Assembly (NCBI GenBank): GCA_015178975.1
Contig: WHVD01000001.1
Coordinates: 3,596,001-3,660,000 of the forward strand
From: Hysterangium stoloniferum
Lineage: Eukaryota > Basidiomycota > Agaricomycetes > Hysterangiales > Hysterangiaceae
Direction of reading: 5' to 3'
DNA length: 64,000 nucleotides
The position numbers and the translations under genes were made by a program. Below the pieces are notes generated by a model. The model did not search any database and had not been told where the DNA came from. It saw nothing but the letters and a program-made list of their open reading frames with translations. Numbering within the stretch: position 1 is the stretch's first letter; the number at the start of each line of letters is the position of its first letter. Positions 1 through 11,565 of this stretch are shown piece by piece.

Positions 1-337
1 AGCATGGAGTAAGTGATTTTGTCATCCACTGCACCTTATCTTAAAATCTTACCATGCTAATGCACACCAAGGTAAGGAGGTACCCTACAAGGAGGGTGAT
101 CTTGTTATGGTATCTACTACACATTGGCAATGAAACTACAAATGGAAGGGGAAAAGTGTCACTAAGTTCATGCCACAGTTTGACAGCCCCTATGAAGTTC
201 TAAAAGCCTTCCCTGAGAAATCCAAATACACCTTGCACCTGCCCAACAATCCAACCACCTACCCTGGATTCCATCCAGCCTCCTCAAACCTTTCATTCCC
301 AATGATGCCACCCTTTTCCCTAACCGAGAGATCATCC
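1..337 (+). pseudogene. Gypsy integrase C-terminal fragment (GPY/F-type module)
   Basis: The reading frame around 60-337 encodes a basic stretch followed by FDSPYEVLKAFPEKSKYTL and a PGFH motif. This is the order seen after the integrase core in Ty3/gypsy pol, where the module (normally G-P-Y) helps bind DNA during integration. The fragment runs off the window start, contains a stop near 127, and ends at NREIIH, just where a chromodomain would normally begin. There it is joined directly to the interior of an LTR. It is a relic. It could belong to the element whose 3' LTR follows, or be a separate copy joined by deletion. Confidence 0.6.
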
Positions 338-985
338 ACGTCTCTGTCTATATCCAACCTTGTCCCGCATGTCAGTCACCAGACCCCACTCAGAAAACCT
401 GTCATCCCTCTAACAGAGCCCCATTCCTGTTTTAGTCAAATGACCTGTCACAATTCGGACTCCACTTCCACTCTGTTTCCCGTTATGGTTTATGATTTGT
501 CACTATTCGGACTCCGCTCCATTCCATCCTGTTCCTAACACCAAACTTGGTGTTTACTATTCCCGTTTTATGTTTTGCTCATTTGGTTTCATCATTACTG
601 GATTTGGTATGTCATTCACTCCACAGTCTATTTAAACTGGCAGATGTTGTACATACAATCCAGTCAGAAAATCGGCTTAGTTTCCCCCCAGTAATCTAAT
701 ACATTTTCCGCTCTAAACTCCTACTTGAATTACATCGCTCACACTAGTCGGAGCCCACAGGCTCCGGCACATCTATCTCTCTTACCTATCTCAACTCATG
801 ACCTCATGACCTCTGACCTATGACCCCTTGACCCACGACCCCCACCCGGACTCCCCAGGATTCCCATCTGCCTGTCTGAAATTGGACAACACGATCTAGC
901 AAGGGTGCAGCTTATAAGCTGAAGCCAAGTCCTACCAGATATTCCGTGGGTTTCTCCAGAGACCCGCCATGTATGTACCTTAACA
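338..985 (+). mobile_element. LTR of family A, 5'-truncated
   Basis: It aligns by eye with the complete solo LTR at 34894-35730 from about its base 170 onward, and ends in CCTTAACA at 985. It holds the shared block GGTGCAGC...AAGCTGAAGCCAAGTCC near 905-935. The first part of the LTR, including the TGTTA terminus, is missing at the junction with the integrase fragment. The Gypsy-A1 gag begins 36 bases downstream, so it is placed as that element's 5' LTR, although it could also be the 3' LTR of the fragment upstream. Confidence 0.75.
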
Positions 986-1021
986 GTATTTTCTGGCTAA
1001 GACTCGCAGATTGTTTTCATT

Positions 1022-2200
1022 ATGCCACCAAGAAGCAAAGCGGACACACAGGCATCATTACCTGGACCATCGACTCTTCATTCCCCATTAACTTTGTATA
1101 CCAGCCAGATGCTTGCGAACCAGTCAGAACCCATGGAAGAAGCCCATATTGAAGAAGTCCCAGAACACCAGGACGAATCCAAGTACAAGGATGAATCCGT
1201 GGCCCCTGACAAGGGCAAAGGTGTCAAAAATCCTCCATCTATTGAACGACCGCACTTGGAGGGCCCTACTTCTGAATTTTTAGCAGGTACTATAGATAAA
1301 TTTATGACGCACCTGCTCGAAGAACGAAAGAAAAAGGAACAAGAACCTCGATGGTCAAAAGTCAATGCTCCAGAACCCTTCACAGGTTCCAACCCAAACA
1401 AACACTCTACTTTCCTCATGCAATGTCGCTTCAATTTCCGTGATTGATCCACTGCATTCTCCATGGACTCCTGAAAAGTCAACTATGCACATTAATACTT
1501 GTCGGGATCCATGTTGAAATGGTTTGAACCAGCTTTTAGCGGAATTTCTGAGGAAGAGCCACTTTGGCTCGAAGATTGGGATGCTTTTGTTGAGGAGCTT
1601 GAAACCAACTTTGGCCCATATGACCCAACAGGAGAAGCCGAGAACAGTCTCACGAATCTTCATATGAAGGACACACAGCGCATCACAGACTACATTGTCC
1701 AATTCAATAATCTTGCAGCTCGTTGTCAGTGGGGCAATCCCACTCTCCACCACCAATTCTATGCCGGTCTGCCATCCCACCTTAAAGATGAAGTCTCGAA
1801 AGGAGAAGATGGCAAGCCAAAAACCCTGTCCTGTATGCACCTCAAAGCTCAAAATGCGGATGCACACTATTGGGAATGCCATGTGGAAGTTACCCACGAG
1901 ACCTCCATGGACAAAGTAAACAAGTCCACGGCCAATAAAACCAACAACAACAACTCGTCAACCAGCAACCAAAACTCCATGCAATCTGACAAGAAGAACA
2001 ATAAAAGTCTTCTAACAACAACAACAACAACAAGGACAATAACAAGGGTCAACAGTCTGGCAAGCAAGCCAGAAAACCCGAACTCTCAGGCAAACTCAGA
2101 CCCAATGGCAAATTGACCACACAGGAAAGACAATGTTGCATGGACAATAACCTCTGTCTCTTGTGTGGGAAACCTGGTCATTGAGTCCTGGAATGTCTGC
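1022..2200 (+). pseudogene. Gag of Gypsy-A1 (broken)
   Basis: Gag builds the virus-like particle of the retrotransposon. The ATG at 1022 opens a frame (MPPRSKAD...) that stops at 1447 within the conserved segment FLMQCRFNFRD. It resumes at 1499 with WFEPAFSG, WDAFVEELETNFGPYD and DYIVQFNNLA, all shared with the Gypsy-B gag. A low-complexity N/K/T-rich tail ends at 2116. A CCHC zinc knuckle (C-LL-C-GKPG-H-x4-C) lies near 2148-2200, with a TGA right after the histidine. The stops fit transitions at former CpG sites, because Gypsy-B has CCGCCC where this copy has TGATCC. Confidence 0.85.
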
Positions 2201-2329
2201 TGGCAAAAGCAAACTCTTCAAAGGGTCAAACAGCCAAGGCCTCCACAGAAACTCCGTCGAAGGACAAACTGGCTTCAGACTCGAGAAAAAGGAGTAAGTA
2301 ACCCCATGGACTCCACGCAGGTTGGGGGT

Positions 2330-2919
2330 TGCATTGCCTCTCCGCACATTCAAGAATTTACTCGCCTCAATGCATCCACTCTTTCACATTCTGATTCATT
2401 TTTCATTAAACTTATGTCTAATATGATTCCGAAATTCATTTTTTCAGCTCTTATAGATTCCAGCTCGACTCATTGTTTTTTAGATACAAAATTCACACAA
2501 AAATATTTGTTGACAACTTACCTGATAAATCCCGTCAGTCTCTGCCTCTTCGATGGCACAAGTAATTCAGTTGTTACCCAAGCTTGTGATTTATCCATCT
2601 GTTTCCTGTGTGGAACATCTCAATTGGTCACTTTCTATGTGACCCAGTTAGACTCAAGGTGCTTGGTGGTCCTTGGACACAACTGGCTTACCCGCTACAA
2701 TCCATTGATTGACTGGATAGCTAACAGTAAAACATTCCGGACTCCCATGGCAGCTGAGGAAACTGTCCCCGACCCGGCCTCCACGGCACCCATGGCCTTC
2801 CTGGCACCTGCAGTCTCGAGGACTCCTGTGATCCCTACAACATCCATGGCTTCCCCAGAACCCACAGCACCTCCGTCTATTTCTCTGATTAATGCTGCAG
2901 CTTTTATTAGGGCTCAAAA
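2330..2919 (+). pseudogene. Retropepsin-type aspartic protease of Gypsy-A1
   Basis: The protease cleaves the Gag-Pol polyprotein. The segment around 2440-2500 reads LIDSSSTHCFLD, where Gypsy-B has LIDSGSTHCFID. The catalytic aspartate is kept at 2455-2457, but the active-site glycine is serine (G-to-A transition), so it is probably inactive. The family-typical VVLGHNWLTRYNPLIDW follows near 2668-2720. A proline/alanine-rich linker precedes the RT. Confidence 0.8.
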
Positions 2920-4640
2920 ATGGACGGGTCCCAGGCATTCACTATCAACTTAAAAATTGATGAAGCAACTGGACATTTTTCAACTCTGGTATCTGAATCT
3001 GAGCAAGCCACTGACCTAGAAGGCATCCTGGAGAAATATCATGACTTTGCGGATGCTTTTAGCAAGCAGAAAGCTGACCGGCTCCCGCCCCACAGAGAGT
3101 ACGACTTAAAAATCGATATCGAAGACAGTACCCAGCCACCCCTAGGACATATCTATCCGCTCTCGTCCACGGAACTTTCCACAATCCGTGATTTCCTGGA
3201 TGAACATTTGTCCATAGGTTTTATCAGACCCTCAAAGTCTCCTTTTGGAGCACCTGGTCTGTTTCTCAAAAAAAAGGATGGATCCCTTTGACTATGTGTT
3301 GATTTCAGAGGCATCAATGCTGTCACCAAAAAGGATAAGTATTCACTCCCACTTATATCTGATCTGCTCGATGCTCTGCAGAACGCCTGGATTTACACCA
3401 AAATAGATCTCAAACACGTCTATCATTTGGTCTGGATCACCACAGGCGACGAATGGAAAACCACTTTTAGAACCCATTATGGGGCCTTTGAGTGGTTGGT
3501 AATGCCCTTTGGACTCACCAATGCTCCATCTGTTTTTCAGCATTTTATCAACAACATTTTCTCTGACATGCTCAATGTATGCGTTATTGTTTACTTGGAT
3601 GACATTCTTATCTACTCCAAGGATCCCACAGAACACAACAAACAAGTCTGTGAAGTTCTCCGGAGACTCAGACAACATGGTTTATTCGTGAATGGTAAAA
3701 AATGTACTTTTGACATGGACTCTGTGGAGTACCTGGGTTTCATCATGGGACCCAACGGACTCTGCATGGATGAAACTAAAGTGCAAGTCATCAAAGATTG
3801 GCCTGAACCCCGAAAAGTTAAAGATATACAATCCTTCCTTGGCTTTGCCAATTTTTACAGACGGTTTATCTGTGGATATTCTGACATCACAGTACCCCTT
3901 ACCCATCTTATGTGTAAGGATATTCTGTGTAATTTTAACGATAAGTGTCAAAAAGCTTTCAATCTTTTAAAAAATTCTTTTTCTTCAGCTCCTATTCTGT
4001 TGTATTGGAAACTGGACTTCCCGCTCATCATTGAAATGGATACCTCGGACTATGCACTTGGAGCCATTCTGTCTATCCAGGACTCCAATGGAAAAGTCCA
4101 CCCCATGGTTTTTCTGTCCTGGACTTTTACCGGAGCAGAGTTCAACTACAACGTTCATGATAAGGAACTCCTGGCAATTCTTTCAGCTTTCAAAGTGTGG
4201 CGACACTATTTGGAAGGCTCAGGAACTCCGATTGACGTTGTAACAGATCACACAAAAACCTGGAATACTTTTCTACCACAAAACTTCTGACCATCAGCAG
4301 GCCCGCTGGTCTGAATATCTATCTGCTTTCAATATGATTATCCACTTTCAACTATCCACTTTCAACCTGGCCATCTCGGTGGCAAACCCGATGCTTTAAC
4401 TAGACAATGGGACATCTATCCTAAAGAGGGGAGCAACAACTATGCCACGGTAAACCCACACAACCTGAAACCTATTTTCACGAATCAGCAACTTACCGCA
4501 TCAGTCCGTGCAACTTTCCTCATCAATGCCATTGTCCGTGGAATTATCATTGTGGATATTGAGAAGTTACATCAATTCCTGCCAGTTATGCAGCCGCTTG
4601 AAGGATGTATCAATGGATGGACATTTTGTCACCAATAATA
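2920..4640 (+). pseudogene. Reverse transcriptase and RNase H of Gypsy-A1
   Basis: RT and RNase H copy the element RNA into DNA. The frame from 2920 carries the pre-RT segment [13 protein letters not shown] and RT finger motifs [12 protein letters not shown] and KKDGSL. It stops at 3291 where TGA replaces the CGA codon kept in Gypsy-B. RT resumes from 3427 with [19 protein letters not shown] and the catalytic [10 protein letters not shown] near 3590-3625, followed by the RNase H segment EMDTSDYALGAIL. A one-base deletion near 4293 breaks the RNase H end. The codon at 4405-4407 is CAA where Gypsy-A2 has CGA. Confidence 0.88.
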
Positions 4641-4775
4641 AGTAGCTCATTGTGGCAAACATACAGATAACAAGGAAAAAGGTTTTTTCTTTAGGAATCT
4701 CATGCTTTTTGACACATCAAACATAGGCTTCACCATGTGGAAGTGTTGAGTGTTTAGATAAAAGAGAATGTGCAC
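4641..4775. other. Short spacer without recognised feature
   Basis: Homology to gypsy ends and nothing coding or repeated was recognised before the minus-strand exons that start at 4776. Confidence 0.5.
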
Positions 4776-7346
4776 CTAATTAGCAATGATAAGTAATAAA
4801 ATATTGATGTTCTGATCAATAATACCTTCAAAACCCATTCCATATGGATAGTGCTTGTCTTGCAATATATTGATTAGCCGTGCTGCATGGTCAGCATTTC
4901 CAAGTGAAGGGCGAAGGTCCCCTAGTGTTGGATCACATATACCAACCCAACCCAATATTTTTCGAAGACCTGTCATAAAGGCAGAATCAAGAATAATGCA
5001 ACATGGAGTTGCATCAGCTAGTCTCCAATCCAACGACTCAAGTAATTCATTAAATAGTGATAAGATTGTCTGTGGTGTCTTGGATGGTTGAGGATCTTTA
5101 TGTGAATGAGGATGCCGACAAACCAATGCAACATATGGGCAATAGTGCATTTCATATGGACAATAGAGTTCAAGACATGCTGGACATTACTTCTCAGTAT
5201 GCTCTAAAATACCACATTGAAGAATTCCATTAGAATCTCTATGCCAGTTTGCTAGAAATATTTAAGTATATTACAAAGGTGAAAATGAGACAAGTTACTT
5301 ACAACAAAGTGATTTTTGTTCTCGTGATGCTGCAACTGTATTATGTACATGGAACAAGTGGCCCTCAACCCTCAGACTGTGCAGTTATCTCGTATTCCAT
5401 TATCAAGGGTAGATTATTTTCAAATAGTGCTTGGAGGTAGTTGGTCTCATATTATTGAAGGTTGAGGATGATCAGGTGTGCATGATGACCTTTGCACCAC
5501 TTCTCACACCTAGTATCAGAGTTTTTAGTACATATATGGGAGTATAGAATCATACATTTACTGGATGAATGATTGACTATGCTGATTTTTATGGAATTGT
5601 AATTTTCCAGGACAATGCTTTGTAGTCCTTACTTTGGAACACTGATCACAGAGCCTTGCATAGTATGTTGTACTTGAGTCCTCAACATCTGAATCCATTT
5701 TAGCACCTTCAGATTCAGAGCACTACTCATCATTGTCAGTTGGTTTGCTGCCTCCAGAACTAACCAGGCAGTCATTGTCCATAAGTGCACAAAGGAAGGC
5801 AAGTGTTTTCAGAAAGACTTCATGAGATGCTGCAGACATTCTGTCAGATGGGCCATTTATATTTTTTGAAGAGGATAAATTTGGTGCTGAATTAAATGAG
5901 CAATGTTTAATGCCATGACCTATGGAAGATAAGTCTGAGAGTTGAAATAATACAGTGGTGAACTTACAACTTGTTTTCACTTGTAAAGAAGAAACTGGCT
6001 CATTACTTCTGATATCATGAAGCAAGTGAGAGACAACATTTTCACGATATCCATGTACATCCCCAGAGAGTACTGGATATTTTCATGGGGATCTAAATAG
6101 TTGTCTGGGTCTATAGAAAATAGATATGCAATGGCTTCCCCCATAATAGAGCCAGTTTGAGGGTATTCGACAATGGCACCATTCAGATGATGCAATATAG
6201 CTTGTACATATGTTTGATGTGTGGCTCCGTTCAATCCTGATCTGATTTCTTCTGCTGAAAGAGGTGTTGCCAGAGGGGAGGAATATGTAGATAGGTAAAT
6301 GAGAGGGTGAGGTCCTGGCCTCAAATTAGTATTGTTAATAGAAGTAATGCATTGAAGTGGAGGAGGAGCTGAAGAGTTGGACAATTCCCAAAGGTCATTA
6401 TCCTCGAGAATCTTTTGCACAGTCTTCAGAGCATTGACTTGATTTAGACTGAGAGGGATCTAGGGTCATGTAATTATGATGGCAACTTTAATATTTACAT
6501 CTAGAATGTGCTACAAGATGAAAGAATTAATATAAAGTATGGATCTCAACCACAATTTTGACAAGTAAATTGCTCCAGTCACATATTCTATATCTGGAAA
6601 CAATATTAATCAATATTTGTACATGCAATAACACACACCTATATGAGACAGCTGATGTGAAAATATGTACAGACTTGCAAGGTAGCCAGTATTGGATTGT
6701 AACCAGGGTGGCAAAGTGGTTTCTTCCTGCGGATTTATGTAACATGTTAGAGGTGGGCCATTTGCATTTAGATTGTCAACCAACAGCAAGTCTGATGTTT
6801 TATATCTTTTGATGCATTGTAACCACATTATAATCGGGTGGAATTTTATATAGAATGGTTGGTGACCAGTCCAATGTGAATGAAAATAATATTAGCATGA
6901 CAGAGCATCACCACAGAGACAATTTGTAGTCTAGTGACCAGATGTACAGTTAAAATTGGGATTTGTTTCATAAAAAAATCAGAAAACTGAGCTTTCGACA
7001 TTGTCACTGAACCTAGACCACCATTAAGTGTTTCCGTTCACGTTCGGAGTATGGGATATATACATTGGTGATTACACATCCTGAAAAAGTGAATAATAGT
7101 GAATAATTTGAAATATTGTGCTGCATATAAATTGTAGTGCTCAGCGACCAATTTCTGGAAAAACTCTTCATAGAACTTACCATTTTCATTTGCCATGTCT
7201 CCAGAATTCTCATGTGATTCCCTCATTGCAATCGCTCTTGTGCTTCTCCTCAAATCCCACTCAATGTGACTGCTATATGTGGGCAAATCCGAATGATGGA
7301 TCCAGTCACAAGAAGGAAATTCTTTGCACCCTATGTTGCCATGCAA
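4776..7346 (-). pseudogene. Unidentified multi-exon gene or gene relic
   Basis: Several minus-strand open segments share orientation and are separated by gaps with splice-like borders. They lie at about 7346-7190 (starting MHGNIGCKEFPSCDWIHHSD, followed by GGTAAG), 6828-6640 (ending before GTGTGT), 6420-6060 (rich in P, S and N), 6025-5723, and 5150-4776. The last has a cysteine/histidine cluster, CPYVALVCRHPHSH, and the segment LLESLDWRLADATP. This segment resembles, in my memory, a repeated family of large agaricomycete proteins of unknown role, but I cannot name it. Frames between segments do not connect without interruption, so it is probably decayed. It lies between two retrotransposons. 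Confidence 0.35.
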
Positions 7347-8403
7347 GATGTGTCACTGAATCTTGTTCTTTTTTACTGAGAGCTAGATTCAGTGACAGAG
7401 TTCCCATAGTAAGTTGTATGCATCAATGCATATAATATTGCCTGACATCAAAAATTCGAGTGTTGGTGTGGGTTGATGACCATAATGAAGATGTTCATTG
7501 AGATGAAAACTGTCAGGGGATTAACACATCAGGAGTTACAACATTTAAGGCAGCACTAAAATATTATCTAAACCTGTTTACAAAATTTTAAGTCCTAAAA
7601 TGGATATGAACTCAGTTATTACTTCAATTTTAGACATGATCTGAACTTGTTGTTTAGGACATACTTTTACCAGAGTTTTATTCCAAGTGTGAGAGGTATG
7701 GCGAAATATGCTCGGGAAATATAGTCTGGATAAGCCCATACTATATTTCCATTATTATTTCTTCTTTCTCTCTATTCTATTATACACTTATATTAGTTCG
7801 ACAACCTATGTATGTGGTACATCAACTCTTGTGGGTGCATACACGCCAGACTCATGTATTCTAGCATTCGTAATTAGAACTCAGACACTTTTTACCCCAC
7901 AACCACAACTTACCCAGACACACAGTTAGCATCCTGTAAGTTGTGATTGGGGTATCATCTCAACTGTCACAGACGGGCTCCAACTATCTACACAATCATA
8001 GTTTCGAACTGTGCCAGTCGAAACTCCACTTATATGTATCTCAATCCGTGCAGACAACATCCATGCTACTCTCTCATTCGACTCTCATTATTCTTTTCTA
8101 CACTCGAGCAGTCATTTGGAATTGCACCTAATGGTCGATTCCCTTTATTCGTTTTAGCTATCTACTCTACCTTAGATAGTTACTTCACTCAGACGTATTG
8201 AACTAAATAGTCAATACTTGTTCAGTGTGTATTGGACTTAGACAGTCAATACAACTATGTGTCATACCTAAACGGTTGATATTCTTCGTATATAGAACGG
8301 TTAGAACTTCCACCACTCTTCACACTAAGTCCAGACAAATGTTTACCCCTTATAGAAACCTCAAGTTTGAACATAGGTTTAAAAATAGAATAAAACCCTA
8401 AGT
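7347..8403. other. AT-rich stretch without recognised gene
   Basis: Only short ORFs without family resemblance occur. The 7700-8400 part is rich in T on the plus strand. Nothing more was recognised. Confidence 0.4.
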
Positions 8404-8473
8404 TTTGTAATGACCTTAAACTAATTGCCTGCATACCCACTCATGCAGGCAATTAGTTTAAGGTCATTACAAA
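8404..8473. repeat. Perfect 31-bp inverted repeat (hairpin) at the Copia-D break
   Basis: Arms 8404-8434 and 8443-8473 are exact reverse complements around the 8-base loop ACCCACTC. The right arm is coding sequence of the Copia-D reverse transcriptase (SLCNDLKLIA). The left arm is its inverted copy, and copia homology ends here. Confidence 0.95.
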
Positions 8474-9130
8474 GAGAGAGAAACTGATTTACTAGGTCAG
8501 TCCCAGTCAATAGCAATGCCCACAATGAATTGGGCAGTACCAAGGTCAGAAATAGTCCATACACTCTGTATCTCCTGCTTGAAAATCTCATTTTCCATAG
8601 GCATACTAGTGATGAATAGTAAATCATTGACATGTACAGCAGCAATAATGGTGCCAGTTTCACTGCACCTGTAACAAATGCAATATTCAGATGTGAGTCT
8701 GGTAAAACCCCAAGCTAACATCTGCTCATTCATCTTTTATTCCAGATTCAGCCACTCTGTTTCATGCCATACAGGCCATGGAGTATTATCCAAATGTAAT
8801 CCTCTTTACCTGGTTCAATGAACCCATCAGGTTGTTCCATATATTGTATTTTGTCTTCAGGAAGTAGGCCATAAAGAAAAGCCATCTTGATATCAATTTG
8901 TTGTGCATCCCAACTGAGAGTGGCAGCTATATGGAGTAAAACACACCAGGATTCCATATGTGCAGTGGGAGAAGTTGTTTTATGGTAATCTTTGCCATAA
9001 ATTTGTTCGAAGCCTTTGAAAACTAATTGTACCTTCCAATGGACTGCCCTACCAGATTCATCCCTTTTTATTCAGAAGACAGGCCACCCTTTGCATATGT
9101 AATATCCCTGAGGAACATTGGAATGAGGGA
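8443..9130 (-). pseudogene. Copia-D reverse transcriptase fragment
   Basis: Minus-strand segments read from about 9260 downward show EEPLD-like RT entry (QEELDSLKDMGVYKLVP, 9200-9120), then DIKMAFLYGLLPE near 8890, LHGLYGMKQS near 8770, and a catalytic box AAVHVNDLLFI near 8630. Active copia RTs have Y/H-V-D-D there, so the first aspartate has become asparagine. The end, ISDLGTAQFIVGIAIDWD, falls near 8550-8500. Several frames must be combined, so the gene is dead. Confidence 0.85.
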
Positions 9131-9434
9131 CAAGTTTGTAGACCCCCATGTCTTTAAGGGAATCCAATTCCTCTTGGAATCCAGCTTGCCATCTTGAGGC
9201 ATCACCCAATTGGAGAGCTTCTGCCCACATCTGTGGTTCATCATTGCATGTTAAGGGATCAATCCCAAGGGCATCAGACATAGTCACTATATTAAGATTG
9301 AAGTCTGGTAAGTCTGACACAAATTGGATTGGTGAAATATTTGGTTGTGACTCATCTCGATTTATAGTTGAAGTATGAAGGTCTGGCACATTGTGTAATT
9401 CCTGGATTGAGCATAGATGTTCATGCTTTTGCAA

Positions 9435-10565
9435 TCACAATCTCTCAGAACTGTCTTTGGACTCTTGAACAGCTTGTTCAAGTCTTTCCATGGAAACTGG
9501 CTGGCTGGCAGTGGTGTGATGTGAATGTTGAAGAGGAGATAAATCATCGATGGGGGCCGGGATAGGAGGCAATTTGAGGGGGAAGCAATGGGAAGGTCTG
9601 CTGGTGGAACAGGGGAATATATGTATAGGAGAGGAAGTCAGTTCAGGTGAGATAGCAGACTCATCACCCAGTTGAAGATGAGGCTCTATTAAAGGGGTAT
9701 GTGGGTGGCCATCATACCCAACAAGAATACACTCAATTGACTGCTCATAAAGTTTAGGTTTATTCTGATTTTGAATCAAAACAAAGGCCCAACAACCAAT
9801 TTCATGCATATAAGAAGAGTCTGGCATTTGGCCATACCATAGCTCCCAAGGTGTTTTGTTTTGAAGGGGTTTAATAGTGGTTTTAACATGCAGGTGGGTG
9901 GCAGTAGGGTAGAATTCATCCTATATATATGCAGGTAAACCTGCATAGATATGCATGGTCCTTGCTTTGGCCATTAAAGTGCAATGTAGCCTTTCCACAC
10001 ATCCAATGTGCACTGAGGTATAAGGGGCAGTGTATTGGTGAGTCGTTCCTCACAATGCCAGCCAATTTGCCATGTCATGACTTTTTAGTTCACCATTGTC
10101 AGTCCTATAGATCCCAACTTTTGATCCTGTTTCAATTTCTCGCCCACATTACCAAGATTGGAGCTGAGTGAAAGCATCACTTTTCAATTTAAGTAGAATT
10201 GACCAACTGAAACTAGAATAGTCATCTACAATATTCATAGCATACTGGAATCCACCTTGCAAAGTGATATGGTTAGGTCCTGATAAGTCTATCCACACCT
10301 TCTCCAATTTCCTCATTGCTTTATGCCCCATTCCCTCTTCCCGTACCTTTGGAACAGGTGTTTTACTCTGTTTTCCAAGGATACAGGAGTTACATTTAGA
10401 ATGAGGTGAGGGAGAGGTTGGCATTGCACCTTTGAGAACGCCACTACTGATCATGTCATGAACAGATTGATAATTTGCATGCCTGAGGTGGTGGTGCCAA
10501 GTTTTGAGTGTGGGTTTGTGATGTGTGATGAGAGCATGTTCAGCTTGGGCCAAATAGTTATTCAA
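9435..10565 (-). pseudogene. Copia-D GAG pre-integrase and integrase
   Basis: At 10565-10149 the minus strand encodes TWHHHLRHANYQSVHDM, then C-N-S-C-ILGKQSK (the HHCC zinc part), and VWIDLSGPNHITLQGG and MNIVDDYSSFSW of the integrase core. At 9827-9640 it encodes the integrase C-terminal segment beginning MPDSSYMHEIGCWAFV and CILVGYDGHPH. The middle of the integrase around 9830-10149 is out of frame. The gene is clearly copia-type but inactive. Confidence 0.85.
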
Positions 10566-10627
10566 TGAGTATAGGTTCTTTTTTTCTTCTATGGAAGTAG
10601 ATTGCCACGAGTGATGGTTGTACCAGG

Positions 10628-10912
10628 TTACTTGGTACTAGGCCAACAGGAGGTATTGTCAAAGTGTGCAACAACATTAGAGTCCTTCATAAGACAATGA
10701 ATAGATATTAACCGCACTGTGGCATCCAGTATATACAGAACATTCTGTAAGATTAAGTATATTCCCCAGCCAATGTGAAGTTTGATATCCCCAATACCTA
10801 TTGCCCATATTGAAGAGCCACCAACTTCTTTAACTGAGTGAGGAGTGAGAGCTTTTAAGGTTAGGAAGTCGGTGTGACCAGGTAATACATGTACAGATGC
10901 ACTGATATCCAT
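10628..10912 (-). pseudogene. Copia-D protease region
   Basis: The minus-strand frame starts MDISASVHVLPGHTDF. The first residues match the place of the copia protease active site, where D-S/T-G/A followed by S-x-H is expected. Here it reads DISASVHV. A stretch ending in LQNVLYILDATVRLISI resembles the usual VLYVPxxxxxLIS end of this domain. Position between gag and pre-integrase supports the call. Confidence 0.6.
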
Positions 10913-10973
10913 CCAAAATGGGTGTGAGTTGGTAGATATAGGAGTGTGATTTAGTTGAGAGATGGGAGAGATA

Positions 10974-11535
10974 TCATGTTGTCATGGTACATGGAATACT
11001 ATGCTTGGACCAGTCTAAATTCATTGTTAACTCCTCCTCAATGATGATCCAGCCATCATACTCTATCACATCATGTGCCAAAGTGAGGGAAGAAGAAGGG
11101 GTCAAGAGTGGTTGGGATGAAGGAGCAGGGGGTGAGAAGATGGCCAAGTTGGTGGTAGGGCCTTCCAAGGAAGAAAAATCAGAAGAATCCATATTGATGA
11201 TATAGATATGACCATCAGTGCCTGGTAATTTAACAGGGACTTTCTGCATTGTAGAAGCAGGAATAATAGGGGTGGTCATTGTAGTAGAGCTCCCCGACTT
11301 TGGGCTACGTGCAAGGTGATGAGCCTGTTTGGATTTGTCAAGGGTTTTGCCAGACATGCCCCCACCAGGGTGGATACAATACTCCACCATGGAAATTGTT
11401 CTTGCAATTAGAACAGGCAATGGCATTGGGCTTAGAAGATTGTTGGGCAGACAAGGCGACCAAATCAGGAGATGTGACCTTATCAGAATTAATGAGGTTT
11501 TGCTCATTATCAAGATAAACACAAAGTTGAGTCAA
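10974..11535 (-). pseudogene. Copia-D gag, zinc-knuckle part
   Basis: Combining two minus-strand frames near 11420-11330 gives C-SN-C-KNNF-H-x4-C followed by HPGGGMSGKT. That is the CCHC knuckle and glycine-rich tail typical of basidiomycete copia gag. The knuckle is split by a frameshift. The remaining sequence down to 10974 is S/P-rich linker. The gag N-terminal half lies beyond the inserted LTR at 12388-12910. Confidence 0.75.
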
Positions 11536-11565
11536 TGTAAAGGGGTAGAGTCAGTGGAGGCAGAG

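Larger units (their letters stand above)
986..4640 (+). mobile_element. Gypsy-A1: decayed Ty3/gypsy element, internal region
   Basis: The order is LTR, gag, zinc knuckle, protease, RT, RNase H and the first residues of the integrase linker, as in chromoviruses. It is homologous throughout to Gypsy-B (52648-57611) and Gypsy-A2 (61705-63610). Several stops and frameshifts interrupt the genes. Homology to Gypsy-B fades near 4640, so the integrase core and the 3' LTR are absent. No autonomous function is expected. Confidence 0.9.
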
